Below, piece by piece: positions 10,768-22,609 of a stretch of DNA of 64,000 bases; the stretch's first letter is position 1; every line of letters starts with the position of its first letter. Under the pieces are notes generated by a model, which made no database searches, had not been told where the DNA came from, and saw only the letters and a list, made by a program, of their open reading frames with translations. The DNA is from Plasmopara viticola (taxonomy: Eukaryota > Oomycota > Peronosporomycetes > Peronosporales > Peronosporaceae), in assembly GCA_001695595.3 (NCBI GenBank), contig MBPM02000034.1:712770-776769 (forward strand), in the 5' to 3' direction. The translations under genes and the position numbers were made by a program.

Positions 10768-13700
10768 TTATTTACTGCCTGGGACACTGAAAGCAAATAT
10801 GTTTCTCTAATGCATCAGTGCGCATATCAACAGACAAGTACTCCCACATCATTTTACGCAGATCAAAAAAATGGGAGTCAAAGCTGGAAGGAAAAGAGAG
10901 ACTTTTGAAAATGGTAATTTTGGTGTATTCACATTCTTGACTTCCAGGCAGAAAAAAACCGAGGAAGTACCGTTTTGCAATGTAAATATTTGTATTTGCG
11001 CAGATACGGACGTATATTGTCCAAGTAAAATTTAATCAATTGGGTGTTTAAAAGACAAAATTTACCTCTGGTGAGCTCTTAGCAAAGCTACTACGTATGC
11101 TGTATTTTTCATTTAGGTTAAAGGATTAAATGTGAATAATTAGATCGGATGACGCATTAAGTATGAGCAGCCGGAATTTGTTGCGCTGATAAGCTTCAAC
11201 CAAACATGCATGGTATGTGTCCAATTAATGTCACTCGATAGCATCAATTTAAAATATGTGACATACAGCAGCCTCGTCCTTTTCATTTGTGTGATAATCA
11301 GTGTTGCCACACTCACGACCGTCTAAGTCAAGTGGTTCCATCATATAAGAATCCAGATACGCCAAGCAAAGTAAATGTATTCAACAGCGAAGTAACCATG
11401 GATATTACTCTGGACATTAACTTCGGAGCAATTTAGGGATTCGCTGATCTTCTATACCTGAGAATCAAAGCTAGGCATGGAGTGGCGTCTAAGCCTTTAC
11501 TCTTTGATTTATAACTGAGGACGTTGACTCATATCGTGCGCACTTCTAAGTCCGCTTGATGATTAACGTGTATACCTAATTAAAGTTCTCAAGAGCAAAG
11601 ACATAATTCAAATTGACATTATTAAACCGCTTCGGCAAAAACTGAACCAAAGCGATGATCGAAAGCGAACATGTGAAGAGGTCTTTGATAGATTATATAG
11701 TATAATGGTAAAAAGAGTTTTAATCTCACGTTGAAATGTTGGATTCAAAAGGCACAAAAGTGGTACATTTTGTATTGTGATGAAGAGTCGAGGGTGACCT
11801 ATTGGAGAAAGTGTGAGATTCATTGGCGAGATTGGTAATACAAGGAAGCTGCCTTAACTAAATCCATAAGAGAAGCGCAGATTTAGGTCTCTGACCTCCA
11901 ATGTATACTTAGAGACTATAGATCGCTATTTTCCTAATGCCAAATTTCTTAAATCAAGACTTAGCGTAGCTTTTATGCTCCTAGATATGAGCCAAACTTT
12001 ATTTATGAACCCCGTGGGGGGGAGCATTTAGCAATCAATATCTAGCATAAAATATTATTTAGCATGCGCGAAACATGTGCCATCAGATCTGTTTCGTATT
12101 TCTATCACCTCCTCAGTATGTGCAATTTTCGTATTGATGTTTAAAACATCATGAATTCCGTCAAACACGATGCAGCTAATGTGGTATCGGAATGTTCTAC
12201 CCGTCAAGATTTTGAAGTTCTTTCTTCCAGGCTTTTCTAGAGACGTTTCTGTCTATCACGCCTTGGGTTTAAGGATCAGACATCACTGCTATAATTTGCC
12301 GCTTCTCAAAGGCCCGACCAGTAAGCAAAATACTCATTGAACCTCATTCTAACCACTGACTGAAATCTAGTATGTCGTCAATTCCCAATGCATTGTCGAA
12401 GCTCGAAAAAACGTGAATGCTATTATGCGAACTAATCTCCTAGTATCTCGAACCACCAGACACCCAGCTTAAATACGTTGATACCGTCGAATGACGATGC
12501 GGTCGGTCTCGTCTAGTGGCGCTACGCGCGTCAACCGCTAGATACTTATGGTGAGCAAGATCCAAGCATTATGGACGACTATGACTCGCCAAACTCAGCA
12601 CAGAAGGACGAAAAGGTAAAGGTTCCGTTAACAAAGACCAAGACCTACTCTCGAGCCTGCGGCTCATATTATTTACCTTTCTAGTCACAGTGCGCTGACA
12701 CGAACTACGACCGTGCGTTGCAAACCGCGCGCTAGCGAGCAGTCAGTGGTGCAACCCTGGGGAAGAAAGCTCAAAATAATAATATCGATGTAAGTTTAGT
12801 GCATGCTGACAGTGGATGAAATATCGCGTTAGTAGACGAATTTAAATGTCGTACTCGACGAGCCGGTCAGTATCACCCGGTAGGATATGTTGGCTTCTAT
12901 AGCGTTGGAGCTGAGGCCTCGACAAGGGCTTAGCGTGAGGCTCGTGCACATGTACATGATGCTCCTAAAGTCAAGTAGTTAATTTTCCAAGATTTGCTAA
13001 ATCCAAAAGATCGGACGGTCAATGTCGGTATCTAAAAACGCCCTGGTAGTATACCTTCTCCATGAAATTTCTAGAACTATAGAAAAGCTTTAAGCGCATC
13101 GGGTACGAACTAGAAGAAGCTTCACTATTTGCTGGCAATTTACAGCAGCTTCAGAAAAATTGATATTTAACTGGAACAAGAACTTTGATACTAGTTCGTT
13201 CGAGTGAATACTCGACACCGACTGCCAGCACACTGTTATTGTGCAACCTATAGTCCACAACATCATATTATTGCGAGCTAGTACTCCTTCTTCAAAGGTC
13301 AACATAAACATCAAGATGAGCTCCGCTCGTGGACCCACCGTCTTCGAGTCTAGCGATTGGAATTTGTAGTAGTCTTGCCATAGGGATACTACTCCCGCCA
13401 CTTTTCAAGATGCTAAGGTTGATTCTAGCTGTGCGGAAATGCACTCAAAATGACTTTGACGTTTGCCAATCTATGGAAATAAAGTGGATGGGGACGACGT
13501 CCAAGCATCGTGCGGCTCACTGTGTACTCTTTGCAGTGATGTCGCTCGCGACCGTCGTCAATCGAGAGCTGGCAAGTCGTAATGCCGACGCTCGACTGTC
13601 TTGTCAGGTCCACTGGGCACGGCATCTCCGAAATCTCCAGGTCTTGTTCGATCGACTCTCGAGCCTTGAATGCGTTCTTTATTCGTCCGAAAGCTAAACG

Positions 13701-16700
13701 TTCAAAATGTCATCTCGAGCAGTTGCTATGATAATTCGTGCGTAAAATCAAAAGCGGGCTAGCTGGTGAGCCGAATTCGTGGCTTTGTCTGCGTACGACT
13801 CGATTTCAATGATTCCGCGTACACCTGGTCCGTGTAACGTTACAGCTTGATTAAATATACATAGCACACCGGGTGTGTTTGCATCCTTCTAGAAGGATCA
13901 AGCGTATGTGATAAGCCCATTTAAGCTGTGATGTTGAATGGTCCGGTTAAGCACGAGCGCGGTTCTATCTATCAGACAGCTACAACTTCATTCGTAGATA
14001 GTCTCGTAGTACTTAATTATTTTATCTTTCCCACTATGGTCAAAGTATATTGATAACATGCCCTACTATCTAGTCATTTTATCGTGCACGTGTCTTCAGA
14101 CACTAAGCGATCAACTTGTTTATGCATTGAGGAATATTTGAGGTCAGCAATAGTTCTTCTCCATCAAGCATGGAGCCGCGTTGTGGTGGCGCTAATAAAG
14201 CGCAGGAAGTGTCATTTTGCTCACGCACAGTACGCTTGGACATGAATGACACTTTTGAGTGCAAACTCAACAAGCTACTCCAACATTTTGCGCGCACACT
14301 GCGTATTTTGTCTTTGATGCAGCGAATATTTGCTCTGTCATACTTTCAATCTCTTAGTGGTCTTCTGTGAACATGCCTAGCCTGTTGTCCAGAAAAAATA
14401 ACAACGAAAATGAGCCGTAAAGCGGAGGTCGCATTCAGCGACCATTAACTCTAAGCGTTAAAAGACACGGTCGGAAGACAGTGCTGCTACTCAACAACGT
14501 TGTCCGTGCTCGGCACAGACGCTATATGAGCCATTTCGTTCGTCTAATCCGCAAACACCACAATACTTGTGTATCATACCGACCTTTTGGTAAGCTGAAC
14601 ACATAGCTTCGCTAAAATGTACAAATCGACCAATGGCACCGACAAGCTTGCCAATGGTGCGGCTGCATCTGCGACGAATCATCCACGGGCGCATTTTACA
14701 CAAAAATACACCCGCTGCTCCTACATCTGAGGCCACTAATAGTTGCTACTTACAAAGCCATACGTTTTTAATCGATCGAGATGACCGCCAAGCGGAGTAT
14801 CAAGAGCCTCACAGCGATTCATGCCAAAACCTCATCGTGTGGAGACACATGCTGTAATATTTTGGCCCTACTCCCATCAAGACTCGATGTAGCTTTGCGC
14901 GTGAGCACGCCGACGATTGTATATCCAATCTACGAGCCTTTAATTAAGCTACACACATGTCACATCGCGCATACACGGCACGGACTAGATTCGATAAAAA
15001 CATGTTAACAGCTGTGACACGAGCTTGCTAATGGTTTATAATGTAAAGCCAAAGCATTCTGATTTTCGTCTCACCTCGAAAGTATATTTCGCGAGAAAGT
15101 GGGCTACCTGGTCATCATCTGTGACGGTAAGGCGACTATGTCGTATAGTATAATAGATCTAGGATGCCTTAAAGCCTACCAGGTAAGATTGAGCTTGTTT
15201 AAAGCACGCTGTATCGTAAGCAGTCTTTTTTCATGGACAGCGCTCCGGCGCGGAAGACACCCTGTCTAGTATTACCACAGGGTTCCCAAAAGATGAGCTG
15301 CAGCCCACAAGTCAATCTCTCTCTCATCAGAATTGCTGAGATTCATGAGAATCGCGTTGTTTGATAAAAAAGCCGTTTCCTTCCCGTTGTGTGAAGTTAA
15401 AATCGGCATTTCTTGCAGCCTCAACAAAAACAATCGGATATACACGGATCACCTCCTTCGGAGCCGCACTTGTACCCAATCCGTCCATTTAAACGGTGAC
15501 TGCAACCTCCTCCGCGGGGTGATTATCAGCAGAACTCTCAACAGGTGGACGAAGTCTACTCGATCCTGTTCATACAGATCGACATACCGAGTTAGCCTTT
15601 TTAAGCGACAAGGAGATCTAACTTAGCGAACGTATCAGTTCATTTCAAGTGGTAAATATCGCCAAATTTGAGTTTACAAAGGTAAGTGTCTTTATTTGTG
15701 CTTGATCACCGGGCTTTGAGATGACCAGAGGCCCTGTTCACTAGCTCAATCACAGCAAGGCGGATGTTGTGGCTAGTTTGGCCTCTCCCTCCTGAAGCAG
15801 ATAAATCATTTCTCTTTTTCTCTTCAAAGATTTTTATGTATATCGTGAGCAACTTTTATTTGGTCGAAGTATTTGTTTAGGCGTCGGCGTCATTGACACA
15901 GATGATTGTTCAATTTTCTTTCAAAAATGGTCTAACAAAACCCTCTCATTATTATATAAAACCCTAGACCCGCACCGATCTTGCTGAATTTCTTTGCAAA
16001 GAAATGATGCATTCCTCTGGACCTGATAGAATTATAAATTTATAGAATCTGTCATGTATGCATCGTGGTCAGTAAGCACACTTCGCTATTATTACGGATG
16101 ATTTGATTCAAAGGCTTAGATATGTATTGGCTGCAAGAGCTATGAGGTGCAATATATTTGCCATCGATATTTATGTAGTGCATTCGTGAATTCAGATCTG
16201 TAATCCTCGCTTTAAATTTGCAGCCATTACGAGCGCGGATCGGTACCTGCCTCATTTCTAAAGTTAATTTCAAATTTAAAGTCAGCATATAATGTAGCTT
16301 TTATAATACCGAATGTGAGTTAAAGGTTGTTAAGCTTCATCGACAGAAGAACTGTGTGGGAGAAAACATTAATCTATTACTATAAAGCATAGCAATCTTT
16401 GCATTGAGCATTGATCATGAGACCGTGTGTGTTTTCTAGTAGCCCCCTCAGTACTAAGTATTTTTTAATTGATGTTTGATACATCATATGATTCGTGCCT
16501 TACAGTATGGTAATATCATCAACTAGTGCGACGCACACTGGTTCGAGTACCTCCTCTGGACGCCTATCTGCTGTAAGGGGGACTGGATTGAAAGCAACCA
16601 ATGAATTGGACATCTGGCGTTTTAACAAGATCCCACTGTGATACGTGATCAGAAAATTAGTGATAACAGTATGTTAACATCTCGTGGAGATACATATTAC
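10768..16700. other. AT-rich gene desert
   Basis: Only short scattered ORFs are present. The largest (minus 13090-13401, 103 codons; plus 13329-13697, 122 codons) lie on opposite strands over the same DNA and carry no recognised motif. Two places share a motif of a C-rich CCTCAGTA stretch followed by TGATGTTT...ACATCAT (about 12100-12155 and 16445-16490), possibly ends of an old repeat. I cannot assign genes here. Confidence 0.45.
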
Positions 16701-16714
16701 TAGACCAAAATGCG

Positions 16715-16935
16715 ACTTGATCTATAACTACGCTTAACGATACCGATCAACCGTGATCTATGTAAAGTAAATTATCCGCGATTTTCTCACACATTAGATC
16801 ACCCGCGATCTACCTACACATTAGATAATTTGCGTCCTATTAACACGTTGCTTTTAGTTAATACGGACATAGTAGATCACTCGGGATCTATATACGTATT
16901 ATAACAGTCGCGATTTATCGGTCAGATCAACGAGA
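16715..16935. repeat. cluster of GATC-centred inverted motifs, possible old LTR piece
   Basis: TAGATC-N6-GATCTA occurs twice exactly (16795-16812 and 16873-16890), and a related GATCA-N4-TGATC lies at 16745-16758. CACATTAGAT also repeats in the same stretch. Downstream, 16930-17330 has a TTTAAAAAGG box and looks like regulatory or LTR-type DNA, but no coding retroelement follows clearly. Confidence 0.45.
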
Positions 16936-19900
16936 TGAGTGTGTTTGATAAGGTGAAAGGGCGACCTGTTTAAAAAGGACGACTGGGAGATACATATCGC
17001 GCGTGCCTATTCATGGCTCTATTTGCACCCACTCTGGAGGAACCTTCAATGACCATCAATTTAAACGAGATTAAAATACTAGCAAAGAATTGGGATTGGT
17101 AGGAGGCTTAATCATTGTTACGATAACGAATCTTCTTTCGACTATACAGAAGTTCTGGTAGCGGGAGTATCGTTAGCCCACATAGGTATCGTAAGCTTAG
17201 TACTCAAAGATTATCCTCAAGTTAGGTCCGACGATGTGTTCGCCTCTAATTAACTTTTTTTCCTCATAGGAACAGTCAAATATTCACACGTGAAGCGAAA
17301 CAACAACGATTATGCACTACTCAAAATGGTTGATCCTGTCCGGCCCGCCATCAGAGGACTTCCACACAACGTAACTTCAAATCAAACGTTTTGCTGATAC
17401 GTACTCAATTAGTTTATCTGGCACCACCACGTCAAAAATTACCAGATTAATGCTTTCAGCCCCACCGTCGGGTACAGAATATGAGATCCATACTTATCGA
17501 AGGCTGCCCTCCTTAACTAGGCAGCCCATGACACATTGTGATTTTAAAAACTCGCAAGTTTTGAAAGCGCTATTCTAGCATAGCTAATGTTCTTTACCGT
17601 CAACTGACCTGCTATCTTTAACTTATGCAGCAATCAGAAAGCACAACACGGCTACACCAATCGTCTGCTAATATATCACTTTATCACTTTATCTTATGAT
17701 TTGAGTTGGCCGTCGACGACACAAGCTCTTGAAGTGAGTCAAATTCGGTTCCTTATCAAATATCCTGCAAAATGTCTTGTAAGTTTTCAATCGCTGGCAA
17801 TTATTTATAATTTACGTCGCCGAACGCACTTAAAAAAAGCGTGGAGTCGGGTATATCGAGCAAACCGCGTTACATTCCCAATTAATGACTAATATATTTT
17901 AGATGACGTTTTTCGCTGGACTCCCTTTCTTGTTGCGCAACCGAATCATGTCGTTCACGTCGTCACTTTATCAACTATCGGCTTATCAGCGTTCATACCG
18001 CTTCCAACTCTAAATGGTTTTCTGCTTAAGTAGCTCCATAATGTTCACTTGTGATCACACGATAAAAAAATACCCTTGCTACACGTAGTGCGCACACCCA
18101 AGAAATTATCTACCTACTCAAAGCCATGTTTGATCGACAATACATCTATAAATAGCCCTTTCGTTGATTTTTCCTTTGAGGATGTAATAAAAAAGCACCC
18201 AGGTAAAATTTCAACAATTGTCATGTCGTAATGCTTGTAGTTCAGACACGTGTAATTAATACATTACATAAAGTCAGCTTACACCAACTTAGAGCGTAGC
18301 CACTCACTCCACAGTCTTTCTGCTTACCACCGCTTCACCCTTTACTTGTTGTTCCGTGTTTGTTAAGCCTTTTGTCATACAATTCGGGAATTGTTTGGAT
18401 GCTCTTATCTCTCCATTTATACGTACCAGTTTATATGGCTTCGTGTCGTGTTCGTACACCTCATCGACCTATGCTTGAGTTACCCCGACTGTAATTAGTT
18501 TGATGGTGTATTGTTTTAGTCAACTTTACCACCACATGCAACCAGCCGCACGTTATCGCGTCGTCTACGTGTGTCTTGGACTCAGATGGTCATCTCAGGT
18601 ACAGTCCAAAGGCAGTAACGTCACCACCGCCACTCTATTTTCTTTCTCGGCTAAATTATTCTTCATCATTCCTCCTCCCTTGTCCTTCAAACTGGAGCTT
18701 TCAACTTTTTGAACGGTCGAGCCTCAGAGCGCTTTTTTCATATCCGGAAAGATCGCACGCTAGTTATCGTTTGTTTTTCTGTCTTCATTCTGTTCGGCTT
18801 TTGCATTCCCGACAACCTAACTGTAAATCTCTTGTCTACTACTTTTTTATTTTGTGTTACCCTTGGTTTCAGAACTTGCATCATCTGAGACTATGTCAAG
18901 CAACTCTTCTTTAGCTTTGATGTGCACCATGCAGACCAAAGCAAAGCTCATGACATTCCCTTGGCTCTATGAGCTTGCAATTAGTATTTGTAGTTGGTGA
19001 CTTGGCCCCAAATTGTTTTCGTAAACTTTAGTTTAGTTCATGACTGATACATCGCAAAGCGGACGTGGTTGTTGTCGCTGAGTTGCATAAGACAACAGCC
19101 AATGGCGAAGCTCGTTCAGTCACAAACGACGTAAAAGGCTTCTAGTCATCTGATATACGCCCTTACCAACCTTTTCCTTTTGTCACACCACAAGCATACG
19201 GTGGCCTTCTTTACTAAGGTAGAGTTAATGTTGCGCACATCTATACTGACTTTATGTCGATTTAATAAACAAGCGCATTTTACTGAGACTATTGTGTGTT
19301 GGCCAAACACAAATGGGAGTCGTTTTTTTGCGAAGCGGCATATGCGCCGTCTTTGCTCACATAGCGGCAAAGCATTGAAAATCCGGCTAGAAGAATATGA
19401 GTCCTTAAAAGTAGCGTGCAGGTAGCTATAGCGCATGCCTCAAAAAATTTCTTTCAGTGTATTTCTGCTCATCGAGATCGTTCTTAGACCTTCTGTGTAG
19501 AAATATGTGACTTAATCAATTCGGCACAAAGTCGTGGAGCGGGCGCACCTGATGTGTTGCCACGCGGTTGAAGTAGTAGACGATTATTCAAACCCTTGCA
19601 GCATTTCATGCGACTCTCAAAGAAATCCGTTGGAATTATCTTGATTTGTTCATCCACGAATAAAGGCTCAACAGATCTCAAATTCGGCCAGCAACAATAC
19701 ATATTAGTGCCAATTTATCGCTCTATCAGTGAGTGCACTTGGAATGCTTGCTATGTATGACATGAGGCCACATTATGTACGCAGTCAATAGTTGAGTGAA
19801 AAGTGCACTCACGTCGGAAACAAGCCGACGCACGACAAGTGTTAAGTGCCAGTCATTATATAGTAATACTGCGTTCTCCACGAAGAATTTTACAATGCAA

Positions 19901-20269
19901 TCAAAATGAGTATTTGAGCTTGATGACTCAGAAGGCGTCGTTGCTGCAGAATCCGCCGAGCGTGTCGAGGAGTCACAGCTTTTTTCGTGGTACGCGGTTT
20001 GACTTACCGTCAGCAGGTCTGACGACGAGCTTGTCAATGCCCCCACGAGACAGTAAAATTATCTGGAGAAGCGCCAGTCAGCAAGACGTATGCTGGAAGC
20101 TATATATATATATATTTGTGCTGCTTTTGAGGCTAAGAGTGCGCTGTGCGCTAGGTCCTAGTAACGTAGAGACTGACCACTGTTAGCTATAAGTATTGGG
20201 ACAGAGCAGTAACACTAACAAATAACCAGATCTCACTGGGGCTTAACGATCGGGCTCTCACTGAAGGTC
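16936..20269. other. gene desert, no supported gene
   Basis: Short ORFs only. The longest (plus 19803-20186; 18576-18914) overlap others on the reverse strand and have no recognisable domain. A TA microsatellite sits near 20100-20116. Confidence 0.45.
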
Positions 20270-20720
20270 ATGGACATTGATAGATCACTTCGATATTATT
20301 ACCTAGACCCTTCTTTGCATGAGCGGCTAGAATATATTTGGAAACAGACATACTCAAGTCAGCATGAGTACTGGTGGCCGGTGAGTGGACGTAAAACTTA
20401 ACTTGATGGGCGAACTCCCGAACGATGAGGTCGTACTGACAGATTCGTCATGAATACATTTCTTTTTGCAGACCAAGTGGCTGCAGAGCTAGACAAGGGT
20501 GTGCGGGTTGATCGCCTGTAGGTTGAAATTCTGTAGACCACCAAGCAAAAAAGAAGAGTCAGCGCGCTTTTACCACTGCAATGATGCGGGAAGCTTTTCT
20601 ACAACTTCTCTTTCCTAAGCAGCTATTTGGCGGGTTATCTTCCAAGATTCGTTTCCTGCGGCACAGGCACAGCGTCTGCTATAGACCTTAAGCACAGAGA
20701 CTTACCGTAGTGTAAACACA
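20270..20720 (+). pseudogene. fragment of a gene with a Tudor/PWWP-like WWP motif
   Basis: A 37-codon exon from ATG 20270 ends HEYWWP at a good GTGAGT donor (20381). A TTTTTGCAG acceptor (20471) is followed by TK and, one frame over, VAAELDKGVRVDRL. The WWP-x-K-V-xAELD pattern recalls Tudor/PWWP-type domains, but the frame breaks at the join and the next in-frame stop comes after only six codons. More open sequence (REAFLQLLFPKQLFGG) follows at about 20590-20660 in another frame. This is most likely the decayed 5' part of a chromatin-type gene; the assignment is tentative. Confidence 0.35.
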
Positions 20721-21482
20721 ACAGTGGAAACTGCAGCAACCTTTTGGATTTGTCTTGATCATTTTTGGAATACCTCGCCAGTTGGCAGCCTTCTTTGCAA
20801 CCTGTTTGGTACCAACCTACTTTTCGTGTTCAGTCAAAGAGTGGTGAACAACATCTTATTCTCTTTTAATGTAATTCGGTTTGTATTGGAAACTTAACGG
20901 GTCGCTACAGAAATCTTGTCTTCTGTGCTAGAAGCTGGCTTTTCCCTCGCAGAATGATTGCTTTTTGGTGCACGAACTGGCATCCATCGGTATTTGCAAC
21001 ATGTCGCACAATTCGAAGGCCCTGCTTGATTAACAGAGTTAAATAGTAAATTTAGAGATATACACTTGAGATTAAAAAAAAGCCTCTAGATGTCCTCTAT
21101 TGCAGCTTTTTCGTGCTTTCCTTTCAAAAATGTTCCGAGTTGCGATGGTATAGAGCATGCAAGAACTTTCCATTAAATGGCCGCCCACAATATGAAGATC
21201 GACATAAGAAAAAAATTGCCTTTGAATTTTAGTTTAGTTTACCCGACCCAAAAAAATGGTCGCCATATATTTTGTCGACAGAAAAACTCTAAGTAGTATT
21301 ATAGTATCGTAGCAACCAACCTTCATATGCAATATATAAACATCAATACTAACATTTATAATTCCAATTATAAATTGATGGAGACTATTTGTTGGCAGGG
21401 CAAATTTCGCCAGAAATAATGACTTTAAGACAGGACCGTGCATGCGTGTTAGTGTCATCCTTCAAGTCTCTTGTAGCGCATA
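20721..21482. other. intergenic, upstream of ALA dehydratase
   Basis: AT-rich DNA without a gene. A TCATCCTTC stretch at 21455-21463, about 20 bp before the ALA dehydratase ATG, is a weak initiator candidate. Confidence 0.35.
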
Positions 21483-22466
21483 ATGAACTTTTTGCACTCA
21501 AGCTTGCATCACCCTGCGCAGCGCGCCTGGAGTGAGCCTCATTTACATCCATCGCAGCTAATGTATCCGCTATTTGTGACAATGCGTAGCGTGGACAAGG
21601 CGATTCGGGGGCTCGAGCCGGAGTTGCAATGGGGTCAAGGCCCCGAAGGCGACTTTGCCTCACTCGTAACCCACATACGTGCGCTCATAGCCAAAGGTCT
21701 GACCAACGTCATGCTCTTTGGTGTCGTGGAGGAAAAAGACGCGCATGGTGGCATGGCGGATGATGAAGCCACACCCGTCATCAAGTGTACCAAAGCCCTG
21801 CGAAAGGCACTGCCCGATCTTATGGTGGCTTGTGACGTTTGCATGTGTGAGTATACGGACAATGGTCACTGTGGTATTTTGCGCGATGTGGATGGCGAGC
21901 AGGTACTGGATAATGAGCGCACACTCGAGCGTCTTAGAAGCATTGCGCTGGCTTACGCCAAGGCTGGGGCGCACATGGTGTGCCCGTCCGACATGATGGA
22001 CGATCGCATAGGTGCAATCCGCAAGATTTACAATGAAAATGGCTTCGAGCACGTGTCTATCATGGCATACACGTCAAAGAAGGCCTCTGTAATGTACGCG
22101 CCTTTCCGTGACGCCGTCGAGTCTACATTTCAAGGAGATCGCAAGCGTTACCAACATCCAGTGGGCAGTGTAAGCCACGCCGCGTTGGCCTTTGAGCGTG
22201 ATGTGCAGCAGGGTGCCGACAGCGTCATTGTCAAGCCTTCGCTCTTTTACTCAGACATTGTAGCAAGTTTTGCTGCCAAGAAGACGGTGCCAGTCGTGTG
22301 CTACCTCGTCTCAGGTGAATACAAGATGGTAAAGGACTACGGTGACTCTACCAACTCGCTCGAAGCTGTTGTACGCGAAGCCCACCTCGGCCTGTTGCGC
22401 GCAGGTGCTAGTGTGCTCATTACGTACTTCACTCCTTACATTTTGGACCACTGCTCCAAGTGGTAA
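21483..22466 (+). CDS. ALAD: delta-aminolevulinic acid dehydratase (porphobilinogen synthase)
   Basis: This is an intact single-exon gene of 327 residues, the usual family length. The enzyme condenses two 5-aminolevulinate molecules into porphobilinogen, the second common step of haem synthesis. The cysteine cluster CDVCMCEYTDNGHC gives the zinc ligands C120, C122 and C130 of the zinc-dependent animal/fungal type, not the Asp-rich magnesium type of plastids. The two Schiff-base lysines are in MAYTSKKAS (about K199) and VIVKPSLFY (K251). The start is the first ATG, just before MNFLHSSLHHP. The product lacks an obvious targeting peptide and is probably cytosolic. The tryptophanyl-tRNA synthetase starts 143 bp downstream on the same strand. 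Confidence 0.97.
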   Translation: MNFLHSSLHHPAQRAWSEPHLHPSQLMYPLFVTMRSVDKAIRGLEPELQWGQGPEGDFASLVTHIRALIAKGLTNVMLFGVVEEKDAHGGMADDEATPVIKCTKALRKALPDLMVACDVCMCEYTDNGHCGILRDVDGEQVLDNERTLERLRSIALAYAKAGAHMVCPSDMMDDRIGAIRKIYNENGFEHVSIMAYTSKKASVMYAPFRDAVESTFQGDRKRYQHPVGSVSHAALAFERDVQQGADSVIVKPSLFYSDIVASFAAKKTVPVVCYLVSGEYKMVKDYGDSTNSLEAVVREAHLGLLRAGASVLITYFTPYILDHCSKW

Positions 22467-22532
22467 TAGTCGCTTGTCGCATTTTAATGCGCTCAGTAGC
22501 AATATATAAGTGAGCCTTCCAATTAAATAGTC

Positions 22533-22548
22533 CTCATTTTAACCAATT
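22533..22548 (+). promoter_or_regulatory. oomycete-type initiator upstream of tryptophanyl-tRNA synthetase
   Basis: CTCATTTTAACCAATT sits about 62-77 bp before the ATG at 22610. It resembles the oomycete core initiator consensus (GCTCATTYY-N-CAWTTT). It lies within the only 143 bp separating this gene from the upstream ALA dehydratase, so it is a reasonable transcription start for the synthetase. Confidence 0.5.
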
Positions 22549-22609
22549 CTGTCTCGCCTTCAAATTGTTGGCCCTCAAACTGCAAAAACAGCGTCACTGT
22601 ATCGGCACG

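Noticed and set aside
13090..13697. Possible copia polyprotein fragment
   Set aside because: An RRST stretch on the minus strand hinted at copia RNase H, but flanking motifs are missing and opposite-strand ORFs overlap.
21660..22052. 130-codon minus-strand ORF inside ALA dehydratase
   Set aside because: Antisense shadow of a gene with a complete catalytic motif set.
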